64,000 nt of DNA from Halorussus gelatinilyticus (GTDB lineage: Archaea > Halobacteriota > Halobacteria > Halobacteriales > Haladaptataceae): NCBI RefSeq assembly GCF_023238445.1, contig NZ_CP096658.1, forward strand, positions 930,001 through 994,000, in the 5' to 3' direction. Positions within the stretch are counted from its first letter, which is position 1. Each line of letters begins with the position of its first letter. The translations under genes were made by a program, and so were the position numbers. Below the pieces are notes generated by a model. The model saw nothing but the letters and a program-made list of their open reading frames with translations. It was not told the origin of the DNA and made no database searches. Positions 51,289 through 60,421 of this stretch are shown in pieces.

Positions 51289-51951
51289 GTGTCCTCTCAA
51301 CGAGTCACCGACGAAACCGACGTAGCGAACGACGAAGCGATTCCCGCCGTCGAGGCCATCCGGTCCCGGCGCTCGGGTCACAACTTCGACCCCGAGGCCG
51401 AACTCGACGACGAGACGCTGGAGGAACTGATTCGGGACGCCGCGCTCGCGCCCTCCTCGTACAACCTCCAGCCGTGGGAGTTCGTCGCCGTGCAGGACGA
51501 CGACCGACTCGCCGAAGTGGTCGAACTGGCCTACGGACAGGAACACATCGAGGAGGCCGGGACCGCGATTCTCGTGGTCGGCCACACCGAACCCGAGACG
51601 GCCGACCGCGTCTTCGAGGAGTGGGTCGAAGCGGGCCGCTTCGACGCGGAGACCGGCGAGCAGGTCAAAGAGCAGACGGTTGCCGGCTACCAGAGCGAGC
51701 AGGCCGGACGTGACTACGGCATCCGGAACGCCAGCCTCGCGGCCCAGAACCTGCTGCTGTCGGCGCACGCCCGCGGCCTGACCGCCACGCCGATGAGCGG
51801 GTTCGACTTCGAGGGGATGGCCGAGTTCCTCGACCTGCCCGAGGACAAGATTCCGGTGATGCTCGTCGCCGTCGGACCGAGCGGCGGCGAGGAACCCGCG
51901 CGACTCCCCCGACGCGACGTCGAGGAGATTCTCCACCGCGAGACGTACTGA
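51289..51951 (+). CDS. Nitroreductase-family flavoprotein
   Basis: The protein has 220 aa with a GTG start; a TATA-like element about 25 bp upstream supports it. FMN-binding signatures are RSRRSGHNF (about 25-33), APSSYNLQPWEFVAVQ (about 54-69) and the late NASLAAQNLLLSAHARGL (about 145-162) and ATPMSGFD. The family reduces nitro compounds, quinones or other acceptors with NAD(P)H and FMN. It sits between aIF1A and RIO1, with no visible link to translation. The N-terminus is Asp/Glu-rich. Confidence 0.88.
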   Translation: MSSQRVTDETDVANDEAIPAVEAIRSRRSGHNFDPEAELDDETLEELIRDAALAPSSYNLQPWEFVAVQDDDRLAEVVELAYGQEHIEEAGTAILVVGHTEPETADRVFEEWVEAGRFDAETGEQVKEQTVAGYQSEQAGRDYGIRNASLAAQNLLLSAHARGLTATPMSGFDFEGMAEFLDLPEDKIPVMLVAVGPSGGEEPARLPRRDVEEILHRETY

Positions 51952-52011
51952 CGTCTACTCTCTCGTACCGAAGCCCACCCTTTTATCGCTGGACGCGTTA
52001 AGTCCGGACAG

Positions 52012-52875
52012 ATGACGGAGGAGTACAGCCTGCTCGAACCCGAGAACGTCGAGGGCGTCGGGGACGAGTGGGAGGAGATAGACGTATCCGACACCGAGGC
52101 CGACAAAGTCCAGCGCCAGCGCGACCGGGAGTTCAACGAGTTCCGCGAGCGGTTGAAGAACACCGAGCAGTTCAAAGTCGAGCAGTCGGTGTTCGACGAC
52201 GCCACCCTGGCGGCCCTCTACAAACTGGTTCAGGACGGCTACGTGCAGGCGTTCGGCGGCCCCATCTCCTCGGGGAAGGAGGCGAACGTCTACACCGCGC
52301 TCGGGAGCGAGGAGCGCGGCGAGGTCGCGGTGAAGGTCTACCGCATCAACGCCTCGGACTTCCGGGACATGCGCGAGTACCTCGTCGGCGATCCCCGGTT
52401 CGAGGAGTTGGGTGGCAACAAGAAGCGGGTCGTCCTCGCGTGGACCCGCAAGGAGTTCGCCAACCTCAAGCGCGCCCGGAAGGCCGGCGTGCGCGTCCCC
52501 GAACCCATCGCGGTCCAGCGGAACGTCCTCGTCATGGAGTTTCTGGGGTCGGACGGCGACCGCGCCCCGACGCTCGACGACGCCCACCTCGAAAATCCCG
52601 AGACCACCTTCGAGGTGGTCCGCGAGTACATGCGGCGGCTCTACGACGCCGGACTGGTCCACGGCGACCTGAGCGAGTACAACATCGTCGTCCACGACGG
52701 CGAACTCGTCATCATCGACCTCGGACAGGCCGTGACGATTCACCACCCCAACAGCGACGACTTCCTAACGCGGGACTGCGCGAACGTCGCCTCCTTCTTC
52801 CAGCGACAGGGGATGGACGTCCACGGCGACGAGTTAGAAGAGTGGATTCGGGAGAACTCGGACCCCGACAAGTGA
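52012..52875 (+). CDS. rio1: RIO1-type serine kinase
   Basis: The protein has 287 aa. It has the RIO1 kinase fold: nucleotide loop GGPISSGKEANVY (about 82-94), lysine in VAVKVYR (about 107-113), catalytic loop VHGDLSEYNIVV (about 214-225) and metal site IIDLGQAV (about 232-239). STGKEANVYxA is the family signature and here is SSGKEANVYTA. RIO1 acts in late maturation of the small ribosomal subunit. The N-terminal 60 residues are acidic, and the C-terminal helix is DELEEWIRE. Confidence 0.94.
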   Translation: MTEEYSLLEPENVEGVGDEWEEIDVSDTEADKVQRQRDREFNEFRERLKNTEQFKVEQSVFDDATLAALYKLVQDGYVQAFGGPISSGKEANVYTALGSEERGEVAVKVYRINASDFRDMREYLVGDPRFEELGGNKKRVVLAWTRKEFANLKRARKAGVRVPEPIAVQRNVLVMEFLGSDGDRAPTLDDAHLENPETTFEVVREYMRRLYDAGLVHGDLSEYNIVVHDGELVIIDLGQAVTIHHPNSDDFLTRDCANVASFFQRQGMDVHGDELEEWIRENSDPDK

Positions 52876-52885
52876 CGGCGAAACG

Positions 52886-52893
52886 CTAATACG
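52886..52893 (+). promoter_or_regulatory. TATA-like element for the trpS leader transcript
   Basis: CTAATACG lies about 25 bp upstream of GTG 52914 and ATG 52917 of the short upstream ORF. There is no equally AT-rich element immediately before the trpS ATG (53073), so the transcript probably starts here and carries about 155 nt of leader. Confidence 0.45.
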
Positions 52894-52916
52894 GCGGGCC
52901 TCGCTACGTGGACGTG

Positions 52917-52976
52917 ATGGAGTCCGCTCTCTCGACTTGGCGCTGGCAGTCGCCCGGAGAGCGGACAGTGTCGTGA
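52917..52976 (+). CDS. 19-codon upstream ORF with two Trp codons in the trpS leader
   Basis: ATG 52917 to TGA 52974-52976; an in-frame GTG at 52914 directly precedes it. It encodes a 19-residue peptide beginning MESALS and containing Thr-Trp-Arg-Trp-Gln (TGG at 52938 and 52944). The Trp codons lie in the loop of the hairpin 52922-52966, whose formation would be affected by a stalled ribosome. The distance from the TATA-like element fits leaderless translation. It could act as a leader peptide for attenuation or translational control of trpS. Chance occurrence is not excluded. Confidence 0.45.
   Translation: MESALSTWRWQSPGERTVS
52922..52966 (+). promoter_or_regulatory. Hairpin and alternative pairing in the trpS leader
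   Basis: GTCCGCTCTC (52922-52931) pairs perfectly with GAGAGCGGAC (52957-52966), with a 25-nt loop. A competing 7-bp pairing is CGCCCGG (52951-52957) with CCGGGCG (52997-53003). The two cannot form together as nested stems. This is the arrangement seen in leader attenuators, and the Trp codons of the small ORF lie in the first loop. Confidence 0.45.
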
Positions 52977-53072
52977 CCGACGGCGCGCGGCCTTCACCGG
53001 GCGTCCGACGTGGCGGCGCTCACTCGCTTTCTCGCGCACCGACTTCCGAGCGCCAGCCACCGATTCAGACAC

Positions 53073-54251
53073 ATGCCAACAGATTCGACAGACCAGCAGT
53101 CAGAGTTCACCGTCACCCCCGACACCGTCGAGGGCGACATCGACTATCAGGACCTCTTGGACCGCTTCGGCGCGGACGAACTGACCGACGAGCAGGTCGC
53201 CAGATTTCCCGACCCGCACCCGATGGTCCGCCGGAAGGTGTTCTACGCTGGCCGGGACGTAGACCGGTTCTTGAGCGCGGCCGAGTCGGGCGAGACCGTC
53301 TCGCTCGTGACCGGCGTGGGTCCCTCGGGACCGATGCACATCGGCCACGCGATGCACTTCTACCACGCCAAGCACCTCCAAGAGCGGACGGGCGCGCACG
53401 TCTACGTCCCGCTCTCGGACGACGAGAAGTACTTCGGGAAGGACCTCTCGCTGGCCGAAATCGGCGAGTACGCCCGCGAGAACCTGCGGGACCTGCTCGC
53501 GGTCGGCTTCGACCCCGAGCGCACTCGCGTCGTCATCGACACCGCGGACGCGGACGTCGTCTACCCGCTCGCGGTGCAGTTCGGGAAACACGTCACCCAG
53601 TCCACGATGGAAGCGACCTACGGGGACCCCGGCAACGTCGGGCGTTCGTTCTATCCCGCGGTTCAAATCGCTCATCTGCTTCTGCCCCAACTGGTCCACG
53701 GGCGACACGCCAGCCTCGTCCCCATCGCGGCCGACCAAGACCCGCACGTCCGACTCGCGCGCGACGTCGCCGGGAAAGAGCGGTTCGACGTGGCCAAGCC
53801 CGCGGCCCTGCTGAGCAAGTTCCTGCCGACGCTCGACGGGCCGGGCAAGATGAGCAGTTCGGACGATGCGCCCGCCGTCCTGCTCACCGACGACCGCGAG
53901 ACGGTCGAGCGGAAGGTCCAGACACACGCCTACTCGGGCGGGAAGTCGAGCCTCGACGCTCACCGCGAACACGGCGGCGACCCCGAGGTGGACGTCGCCT
54001 ACCAACTGCTCGCGTTCTTCTTCGAGGACGACGACGCGACGCTCGACCGACTCGCTCGGGAGTACCGGGCGGGCGACCTTCTCAGCGGCGACCTCAAGGG
54101 CTACGCCGCCGAGAGAATCGCCGACTTCCTCGACGCCCACCGGGAGCGCCGCGAGCGAATCACCGACCTCGACGCCGAGTTGGCGAAGTACCGACTGACC
54201 GACGACGAACGCGAGCGCGCTCTCCCGGAGGGTGTCGGACAGTTCGGGTGA
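53073..54251 (+). CDS. trpS: Tryptophan--tRNA ligase
   Basis: The protein has 392 aa from ATG 53073; the open frame begins at 53010, but its earlier part lacks coding character. It charges tRNA-Trp. The HIGH-type motif is GPMHIGHAMHFYHA (about 88-101), and the KMSKS-type motif is PGKMSSSDDA (about 268-277). FADPHPMV-like N-terminal sequence (RFPDPHPMVRRKVF) and SDDEKYFGKDLS are archaeal TrpRS features. A long leader with a Trp-codon ORF precedes it. The gene sits between rio1 and the KH gene. Confidence 0.95.
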   Translation: MPTDSTDQQSEFTVTPDTVEGDIDYQDLLDRFGADELTDEQVARFPDPHPMVRRKVFYAGRDVDRFLSAAESGETVSLVTGVGPSGPMHIGHAMHFYHAKHLQERTGAHVYVPLSDDEKYFGKDLSLAEIGEYARENLRDLLAVGFDPERTRVVIDTADADVVYPLAVQFGKHVTQSTMEATYGDPGNVGRSFYPAVQIAHLLLPQLVHGRHASLVPIAADQDPHVRLARDVAGKERFDVAKPAALLSKFLPTLDGPGKMSSSDDAPAVLLTDDRETVERKVQTHAYSGGKSSLDAHREHGGDPEVDVAYQLLAFFFEDDDATLDRLAREYRAGDLLSGDLKGYAAERIADFLDAHRERRERITDLDAELAKYRLTDDERERALPEGVGQFG

Positions 54252-54605
54252 CGGTCCACCGGCGCGAAATCGGTCGCCGACCGATTTCGCGCCAACTGAC
54301 CAGCCGACCGATTTCGCGCCGACCGACCGGACCACCCCCTCGGCGGATAAAGGGCGAGGTCGGTGGACGAAGCACGACGAAGCGAGCACCGCAGGGAGGG
54401 AGCGAAGCGATCGACCGAGGAGCGCGGCGAGGCGCGCGAGTCCACCGACCGAGGGCTTTCGAGAACGTCGTGTTTTCGTCGCTGTTCGTGACGCGACCGG
54501 GAAACGTCTCGATTCCGACTGAGCTTGCATCTCTCCCGTCCGAGGTCACACAATCGTTCACGCGCGGACGAAGAGTTAAAAGACCCGGAGCGAGTACGTA
54601 ATCGC
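54252..54605. other. Repeat-bearing region between trpS and the KH gene (354 bp)
   Basis: It holds the 16-bp hairpin and its repeated arm at 54261-54320. The rest (54321-54605) shows no coding bias. A TATA-like AGTTAAAAGA (about 54571-54580) about 28 bp before ATG 54606 is the probable KH gene promoter. Confidence 0.5.
54261..54320. repeat. 16-bp hairpin plus third copy of its arm, after trpS
   Basis: GGCGCGAAATCGGTCG (54261-54276) and CGACCGATTTCGCGCC (54278-54293) form a near-perfect stem with one unpaired base, starting 9 nt after the trpS stop. The right arm is repeated exactly at 54305-54320, so two alternative stems are possible with the left arm. Confidence 0.75.
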
Positions 54606-55154
54606 ATGCAACACGTGAAGATTCCGCAGGACCGAATCGGTGTTCTCATCGGCGAAGGAGGTGAGACGATGCGCGAAATCGAAAGTCGCGCAGAGGTGCG
54701 ACTCGACATCGACTCCGAGAACGGGAAGGTCGAAGTCGAGAAGACCGGCGACCCCATCCGCGGCCTGAAGGGACCGGAAATCGTGAAGGCCATCGGCCGC
54801 GGCTTCGCGCCCGACGAAGCCCTCACGCTACTGGACGACGACATGATGATGTTCGACGTCATCGACATCGACGCCGCCGCCCGGAACAAGAACGACCTCG
54901 AACGCCAGAAGGGGCGACTCATCGGCGAGAACGGTCGGACTCGGGAACTCATGGAGGAGTTGACCGGCGCGAGCGTCGTCATCTACGGCACCACCATGGG
55001 CGTCATCGGCAGTCCCAAGCAGGTCGATGTCGTTCGGAGCGCCGCCGAGATGATTCTGGACGGCGCGCCCCACGGGTCGGTGTACTCGTTCCTCGAACGC
55101 AAGCGCAACGAGATGAAGCGCGAGGGGATGGAGTTCCACCAGTTCCCCGGCTAA
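54606..55154 (+). CDS. KH-domain RNA-binding protein (Dim2/Pno1-like)
   Basis: The protein has 182 aa from ATG 54606. The first KH domain (about 1-75) begins QHVKIPQDRIGVLIGEGGETMREIE, with the GxxG loop. The second (about 95-170) has KGRLIGENGRTRELMEELTGASVVIYG. The family is the archaeal relative of Pno1/Dim2, which binds the 3' end of small-subunit rRNA during maturation. This fits its neighbourhood with rio1 and aIF1A. The C-terminus is KRNEMKREGMEFHQFPG. Confidence 0.92.
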   Translation: MQHVKIPQDRIGVLIGEGGETMREIESRAEVRLDIDSENGKVEVEKTGDPIRGLKGPEIVKAIGRGFAPDEALTLLDDDMMMFDVIDIDAAARNKNDLERQKGRLIGENGRTRELMEELTGASVVIYGTTMGVIGSPKQVDVVRSAAEMILDGAPHGSVYSFLERKRNEMKREGMEFHQFPG

Positions 55155-55589
55155 GCGCGGCTTCTAGTTCTTTTATTGGCGCTTCGGTCGATACGGACGG
55201 CTCCGACGGGACGATTTCGACGACGATTATCGGAAACGTAGCGAGGAACGCTTCGACAGTCACAGTCCACGGAGTCCGGTCGGTCGAGCGCTCGTTGGTT
55301 GAATGCCTACTGACCGTTCGCCGATGGTCGGTATCCCCGAGTGCGGTTTTTGAGGACGGTCTCGGCGACCTGTCGCCGGTTGGACGTGTCAGGGAACGAT
55401 ACGTCCGGAGGTATCGGTATGCGAGGTCGGAATCGGCCGCAATTCTGGCCGAGCCGCCGGTTCGTATCATCCCTTATAAGAACCACTGTGAGAGGCGTTC
55501 CCATATCATGTGTCGGCTTCTGTGCATGGCGTTCTCGCGGCGTTTAGGGAAAGGTTTATGTAGAATGGCAATCAATCATTGCAACGAAC
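55155..55589. other. Long region upstream of the thermosome gene (435 bp)
   Basis: A T-rich stretch just after the KH stop (about 55162-55178) could end that transcript. The thermosome promoter is probably the TATA-like TTTATG at 55555-55560, about 32 bp before the ATG, preceded by a purine-rich BRE-like GGGAAAGG. A second TATA-like CTTATAAG is at 55473-55480. CGATAC and GTATCG form a small inverted repeat near 55397-55416. The spacer may hold heat-shock regulatory sites. No RNA gene is visible. Confidence 0.5.
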
Positions 55590-57284
55590 ATGGCACAACG
55601 AATGGGCAACCAGCCGATGATCGTACTTTCCGAGGACAGCCAGCGCACCTCCGGAAAGGACGCGCAGTCGATGAACATCACCGCCGGGACCGCCGTCGCC
55701 GAGGCCGTACGCACGACACTCGGTCCCAAAGGGATGGACAAGATGCTCGTGGACTCCACGGGCGAGGTCGTCGTCACGAACGACGGCGTCACCATCCTCA
55801 AGGAGATGGACATCGAGCACCCCGCGGCCAACATGGTCGTGGAAGTCTCCGAGACCCAAGAGAACGAGGTCGGCGACGGGACGACGACCGCCGTCGTCGT
55901 CGCCGGTGAGCTCCTGGAGAAGGCCGAGGACCTCCTCGAACAGGACATCCACGCGACCACGCTCGCGCAGGGGTACCGACAGGCCGCCGAGAAGGCCAAG
56001 GACATCCTCGAAGAGAAGGCTATCGACGTGGACGCCGACGACACCGAGTACCTCGAAAAGATCGCGTCCACCGCGATGACCGGCAAGGGCGCGGAGAACT
56101 CCAAGGAGTACCTCGCGGAACTCGTCGTCCGTGCGGTCCAGAACGTCGCCGACGAGGACGGCGTGGACACGGACAACGTCAAGGTCGAGACCGTCGTCGG
56201 CGGTTCCATCGACCAGTCCGAACTCGTCGAGGGCGTCATCGTGGACAAGGAGCGCGTCCACGAGAACATGCCCTACTTCGTCGAGGACGCGAACATCGCC
56301 CTGCTCGACGACGCCCTCGAAATCAAGGAGACCGAAATCGACGCGGAAGTCAACGTCACCGACCCCGACCAGCTCCAGCAGTTCCTCGACCAGGAAGAGG
56401 AGCAGCTCCGCGAGATGGTCGATACGCTCGACGACGTCGGCGCTGACGTCGTCTTCGTGGACGGCGGCATCGACGACATGGCCCAGCACTTCCTCGCGGA
56501 GAAGGGCATCATCGCGGTCCGCCGCGCGAAGTCCGACGACCTGAGCAAGCTCGCCCGCTCGACCGGCGCGAGCGTCGTCAGCAACGTCAGCGACATCGAA
56601 GAGGACGACCTCGGCTTCGCCGGCTCCGTCGCCCAGAAGGACGTCGGCGGCGACCAGCGCATCTTCGTCGAGGACGTCGAAGAGGCCAAGTCCGTGAGCC
56701 TCATCCTCCGCGGTGGTACGGAACACGTCGTGGACGAAGTCGAGCGCGCCATCGAGGACAGCCTCGGCGTCGTGCGCGTCACCCTCGAAGACGGCAAGGT
56801 CGTGCCCGGCGGCGGCGCGCCCGAGACGGAACTCGCGCTCGAACTGCGCGACTACGCCGACTCCGTCGGCGGCCGCGAACAGCTCGCGGTCGAAGCGTTC
56901 GCCGACACCCTCGAAGTCATCCCGCGGACCCTCGCCGAGAACGCGGGTCTCGACCCCATCGACTCGCTCGTCGACCTCCGCAGTCAGCACGACGGCGGTA
57001 AGTTCGAGTCGGGTCTCGACGCCTACACCGGCGAAGTCGTTGACATGGAGGAGGACGGCGTCGTCGAGCCGCTCCGAGTCAAGACCCAAGCCATCGAGTC
57101 CGCTACCGAGGCGGCCGTCATGCTGCTGCGCATCGACGACGTCATCGCCGCGGGCGACCTGAAAGGCGGTCAGGTCGACAGCGACGACGGCGGCGACCCC
57201 GGCGCTGGCGGCCCCGGCGGCGGCATGGGTGGCGGCATGGGTGGCGGCATGGGCGGCATGGGCGGTATGGGCGGCGCGATGTAA
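55590..57284 (+). CDS. Thermosome subunit (group II chaperonin)
   Basis: The protein has 564 aa. It forms the ATP-driven double-ring folding chamber in the cytosol. Signature stretches are [14 protein letters not shown] (about 42-55), [12 protein letters not shown] (about 62-73), [14 protein letters not shown] (about 90-103, catalytic Asp in GDGTT) and late [18 protein letters not shown]. The C-terminus ends in Gly-Gly-Met repeats (GGMGGGMGG), which extend into the cavity. A paralogue would be elsewhere in the genome, so subunit type (alpha/beta) is not assigned. The long upstream region suggests regulated expression. Confidence 0.97.
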   Translation: MAQRMGNQPMIVLSEDSQRTSGKDAQSMNITAGTAVAEAVRTTLGPKGMDKMLVDSTGEVVVTNDGVTILKEMDIEHPAANMVVEVSETQENEVGDGTTTAVVVAGELLEKAEDLLEQDIHATTLAQGYRQAAEKAKDILEEKAIDVDADDTEYLEKIASTAMTGKGAENSKEYLAELVVRAVQNVADEDGVDTDNVKVETVVGGSIDQSELVEGVIVDKERVHENMPYFVEDANIALLDDALEIKETEIDAEVNVTDPDQLQQFLDQEEEQLREMVDTLDDVGADVVFVDGGIDDMAQHFLAEKGIIAVRRAKSDDLSKLARSTGASVVSNVSDIEEDDLGFAGSVAQKDVGGDQRIFVEDVEEAKSVSLILRGGTEHVVDEVERAIEDSLGVVRVTLEDGKVVPGGGAPETELALELRDYADSVGGREQLAVEAFADTLEVIPRTLAENAGLDPIDSLVDLRSQHDGGKFESGLDAYTGEVVDMEEDGVVEPLRVKTQAIESATEAAVMLLRIDDVIAAGDLKGGQVDSDDGGDPGAGGPGGGMGGGMGGGMGGMGGMGGAM

Positions 57285-57496
57285 GCTAGGCCCACCGCCT
57301 CGCTTCACTGCCAACCGACGCCCGGTCCGCACCGGCCGACCGACCATCCGATTCGAGTTGCGCTGTCGTCCGACATCGCGTCTCGGAACCCATTTCGTTC
57401 TACTTTCTTCGCACCTGCCGACCGAACAGCGGTCGCTGGGGCCAGCGCAGGCGACCCGAACGAACCGACCGTCGGCCGAATTCGAACGCCGTCCGG

Positions 57497-59056
57497 TCAG
57501 TCGTCGGGGTCTCCGTTGGCGTCGAACGTGTCGTCGTCCGCCACGAGGAGACTTCGGAGCAGGACGAGGACAGGGAACACTTCGAGCCGACCCGCCCACA
57601 TGACGACCACCAGCGTCAGCTTCGCCGACCCCGGCATTCCCGCGTCCGTGATGCCCGTCGAAAGCCCGACTGCACTGACGGCGCTGGCCACGTCGAAGAC
57701 GATTCGCACGAACGGAACCGAGTCCGGCATGAGTATCGCGAGGGCGAGGACGCCGAAGACGAACGTCCCGAACCACAGGACCGTCACGAACGACGCGTCG
57801 TCGTAGTTAGTCGTGGCGTGTCGGGTGACGATGGAACCGATGTACGACGACTCGCTGGCCGCCGCGTCTCGGTACCCGGTGTCACCGCCGGGGAAGAACA
57901 CGTTCGTCACCCGGTGCCACGTCCCCTCGACGAGGCTGAGACCCCGAATCACCTTGATGCCCGCCGTGGTCGAACCCATCGCGCCGCCGACGAACATCCC
58001 GAGAGTGACGACGACGAGCGCCGAGGTCGGCCACGAGCCCACCGATGCGGTCCCGAATCCGGCGCACGTCATCGCAGACACGAACTGAAACGTCCCGTAC
58101 AGGACCGCCGACTGGGCCGACGGGTACGTCGCGTCGAACGCGAGCAGTCCCGTGACCGCGACCGACCCGACGGCGAGCGACACCCACAGCCACCGCGACT
58201 GGAGGTCGACGTAGAACTCCCGGAGGTCGCCCCGGAGCGCGAGATAGTACACCGGAACCGGGAGCGCTCCGACCATCATGATCGGCATCAGCGCGACCTG
58301 CACGGGAACGCCGTAGGCCGCCGCGCTCGCGTCGGTTATCGTGAACCCACCGGTCGAGATGGCGGACAGGCCGTGGTTGAGCGCCGCCCACGCCGACATT
58401 CCGACCGCCCAGAGGACCGCTATCGACGCGAGCGTGACGACCGAGAACGCGAGCAGCATCGCGCGGGGGTCGGCCGGTTGCAACTCCATCTCGCCCACGG
58501 GAATCTCGTTCTCGTAGTAGTCGGCGAGCGGTCCGGTCGAGTCGAACACCGACACGACCAAGACGACGATTCCCACGCCGCCGACCCACTGGAGGAGCGA
58601 CCGCCAGAACTGGAGCGTCGCCGGGAGCCGACTCTCGCGGCGCGTCACCGTGAGACCCGTGCCGGTGAGTCCGCTGACCGCCTCGAACAGCGCGTTGGTC
58701 GGCGAGCGGAACGCCGCGAGGGTCGGAGAGAGCGGCGGGGCCGACGCCAGCGTCGGCCGTAGCGCGACCGTCCACGCCAGCGAGAGGAAGGGGAGCGCGC
58801 CGAACGCCCCGACGACTAGCCAGACGGCGGCGGCCGACGCGTAGCTCAGCGCCTTGTCGCTGGTCTCCGAGGGAGCGCCCGCCCGTTTGAACCCGACGCC
58901 CGCGAGGAACGTCGCGAGGGCGGACCCGAGAACGCCGGGCACGGCGTAGTACTCGCCGGCGGCGAGCGAGACGGTGACCAGCGATGCGGTGATGCAACTG
59001 AAGTACTCGAGCGCCCGGCCGACGTTCCAGCACGTGGCGCGCCGGTCCCACCCCAT
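57497..59056 (-). CDS. trkH: TrkH-family potassium uptake channel subunit
   Basis: The protein has 519 aa with about 10-12 helices. The four selectivity-filter loops are visible: SGLTGTGLTV, AISTGGFTIT, AMTCAGFGTAS and SAVGLSTGITD (about residues 126, 233, 325 and 452). This is the TrkH/KtrB potassium channel fold, normally paired with a TrkA/KtrA RCK subunit, which is absent nearby. The antiporter with its own RCK domain is 47 kb away. Potassium uptake is central for the salt-in strategy. Confidence 0.9.
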   Translation of the reverse strand: MGWDRRATCWNVGRALEYFSCITASLVTVSLAAGEYYAVPGVLGSALATFLAGVGFKRAGAPSETSDKALSYASAAAVWLVVGAFGALPFLSLAWTVALRPTLASAPPLSPTLAAFRSPTNALFEAVSGLTGTGLTVTRRESRLPATLQFWRSLLQWVGGVGIVVLVVSVFDSTGPLADYYENEIPVGEMELQPADPRAMLLAFSVVTLASIAVLWAVGMSAWAALNHGLSAISTGGFTITDASAAAYGVPVQVALMPIMMVGALPVPVYYLALRGDLREFYVDLQSRWLWVSLAVGSVAVTGLLAFDATYPSAQSAVLYGTFQFVSAMTCAGFGTASVGSWPTSALVVVTLGMFVGGAMGSTTAGIKVIRGLSLVEGTWHRVTNVFFPGGDTGYRDAAASESSYIGSIVTRHATTNYDDASFVTVLWFGTFVFGVLALAILMPDSVPFVRIVFDVASAVSAVGLSTGITDAGMPGSAKLTLVVVMWAGRLEVFPVLVLLRSLLVADDDTFDANGDPDD

Positions 59057-59107
59057 CGTCCATCCGGAGTTGGGGTTTGAGACTTGTAAACTGCGCGTCC
59101 GTCGAGC

Positions 59108-59761
59108 TTAGAAGTCGCTCAAGAGCGTGTTCGAGACGAGTTTCGAGACGCCCCGTCGGATGCGCTCGGAGGCCGACTGGCCGCTGATACCCAACTCCTC
59201 GCCCAACGCTTCGAGCGGAATCGCTCGCGGCACGTCGAAGTAGCCCTCGCGCTCGGCGGTCGTCAGCGCGTCTCGCTGTTCCGCGCTCAGGCCGAACTCG
59301 TCTTCGAGTTCCCCGTCGCCGGGCGTGTAGAGTCGCCGGAGTCGGAAGGTCACGTCTCGTTCGGCGCAGCATCTGCGCATCTCGACCACCGAGTCCCGGT
59401 CCGGAAATCGGACCCGTCGCTCCCACCCGTCGGCCGACCCGGTGGCGGCCATCGGCGACGCGCCGAGCCGTTGGTAGAGGGGGTAGATCGGGCGGAGGTT
59501 GTCGGGGTCGAGACGAATCCGGTAGAGCTTCCGGTCGCCGAGCGCTTCGATGGCGGCGCTCTCTCGGACCGACTCGTCGCGCTCGAGCCCGGTTTCGAGT
59601 CGGCCGAAGTCGCCGCCGAACGCCCAGAGCATCATCACGGGCACGTCGAACTCGGTGGCCATCTGCTGTTCGAGTTCGACGGTCACGTCCGGGGCCGCGT
59701 CCAGCGCAGCCGACAGCGCGAGTTCCGACGACCGGAGGGAGAACTCGGCAATAAGGCTCAT
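59108..59761 (-). CDS. HTH-10 (bacterio-opsin activator-like) regulator
   Basis: The protein has 217 aa. The C-terminal helix-turn-helix of the Bat type is LTTAEREGYFDVPRAIPLEALGEELGISGQSASERIRRG (about 160-205), the standard HTH-10 architecture. The N-terminal half (about 1-150) is the haloarchaeal sensory-like domain, with FRLRRLYTPGDG just before the DNA-binding part. Its target is unknown. It lies 51 bp upstream of trkH on the same strand, so the two may be cotranscribed. Confidence 0.88.
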   Translation of the reverse strand: MSLIAEFSLRSSELALSAALDAAPDVTVELEQQMATEFDVPVMMLWAFGGDFGRLETGLERDESVRESAAIEALGDRKLYRIRLDPDNLRPIYPLYQRLGASPMAATGSADGWERRVRFPDRDSVVEMRRCCAERDVTFRLRRLYTPGDGELEDEFGLSAEQRDALTTAEREGYFDVPRAIPLEALGEELGISGQSASERIRRGVSKLVSNTLLSDF

Positions 59762-59833
59762 TAGGGACCACTACTCTCGATTGCTTGAAAGCCTGTCGAT
59801 ACTAAATCAACTTCGCGTATACCCTAGTCGAAC

Positions 59834-60295
59834 TCACTTCTCCTCGATGTCGAGTTCGAACTGCTCGTGTTCGCTGGCCGCGTTCAGGACGACGCTGGTG
59901 TTGCTCTCTTTGATGTCCGGGTCGTTGAGCAGGGTCTTGATGCCGCGGTTCATCCCGTCGGTGTCGGCGAACTTGCCGACCGCGATGATGTCGTAGTCGC
60001 CCGTGACCTCGTAGACGCTTATCATCTGGTCGTGGCTCCGGAGGTTCTCGGTCACGTCGGCGAGCGCGTTGCCCTCGACCTTGAGTTGGATGATGGCGGT
60101 CACGTCGTAGCCGAGCGCGTCGTAGTCCACCTTCGGCGTGTAGCCGTCGATGATACCTTCGTCTTCGAGGTCCTTGAGGTGGTTCGAGACGGTCGTGACC
60201 GACACGTCGAGGTCCTCCGCGAGACTCCGGAGACTCGCTCGGCCGTCGCCCAATAGCGCATTCACCAACTTCGCGTCGAGGTTTTCGTACGTCAT
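59834..60295 (-). CDS. lrp: Lrp/AsnC-family transcription regulator
   Basis: The protein has 153 aa from ATG 60295. The N-terminal winged HTH ([40 protein letters not shown], about 4-43) is followed by the RAM effector domain (about 62-140: [15 protein letters not shown] and [16 protein letters not shown]). It is divergent from glutamine synthetase with 126 bp between. In haloarchaea this pairing is common, and the Lrp probably controls glnA in response to amino acids. Confidence 0.92.
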   Translation of the reverse strand: MTYENLDAKLVNALLGDGRASLRSLAEDLDVSVTTVSNHLKDLEDEGIIDGYTPKVDYDALGYDVTAIIQLKVEGNALADVTENLRSHDQMISVYEVTGDYDIIAVGKFADTDGMNRGIKTLLNDPDIKESNTSVVLNAASEHEQFELDIEEK

Positions 60296-60421
60296 CACGT
60301 CCAACGACGGGAGCCGGCCTTTAGAATTTTACGAATATCCAGTTTTGAGGCAAGAAACTCAGACTTGCGCGGACCAATAACGTTTTAGTAATCCACGTAG
60401 TCGTGAAGAACGACGACAAAG
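60296..60421. promoter_or_regulatory. Divergent lrp/glnA control region
   Basis: The minus-strand TATA-like element for lrp is about 60319-60331 (AT-rich, near ATTTTACGAATAT). The plus-strand one for glnA is TTTTAGTA (60383-60390), about 34 bp before ATG 60422. The region in between is a likely binding place for Lrp. Confidence 0.5.

Noticed and set aside
52911-52980. Box C/D guide RNA upstream of trpS
   Set aside because: GTGATGG resembles box C, but no matching CTGA box D at proper spacing was found.
52937-54601. Very long Arg-rich plus-strand frame over trpS
   Set aside because: Arg/Pro/Gly-rich shadow of the true trpS frame, as are most long alternative frames in this high-GC DNA.
55508-55640. 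Short ORF after the CTTATAAG element, upstream of the thermosome
   Set aside because: It runs out of frame into the thermosome gene and has Cys/Arg-rich, non-haloarchaeal composition.
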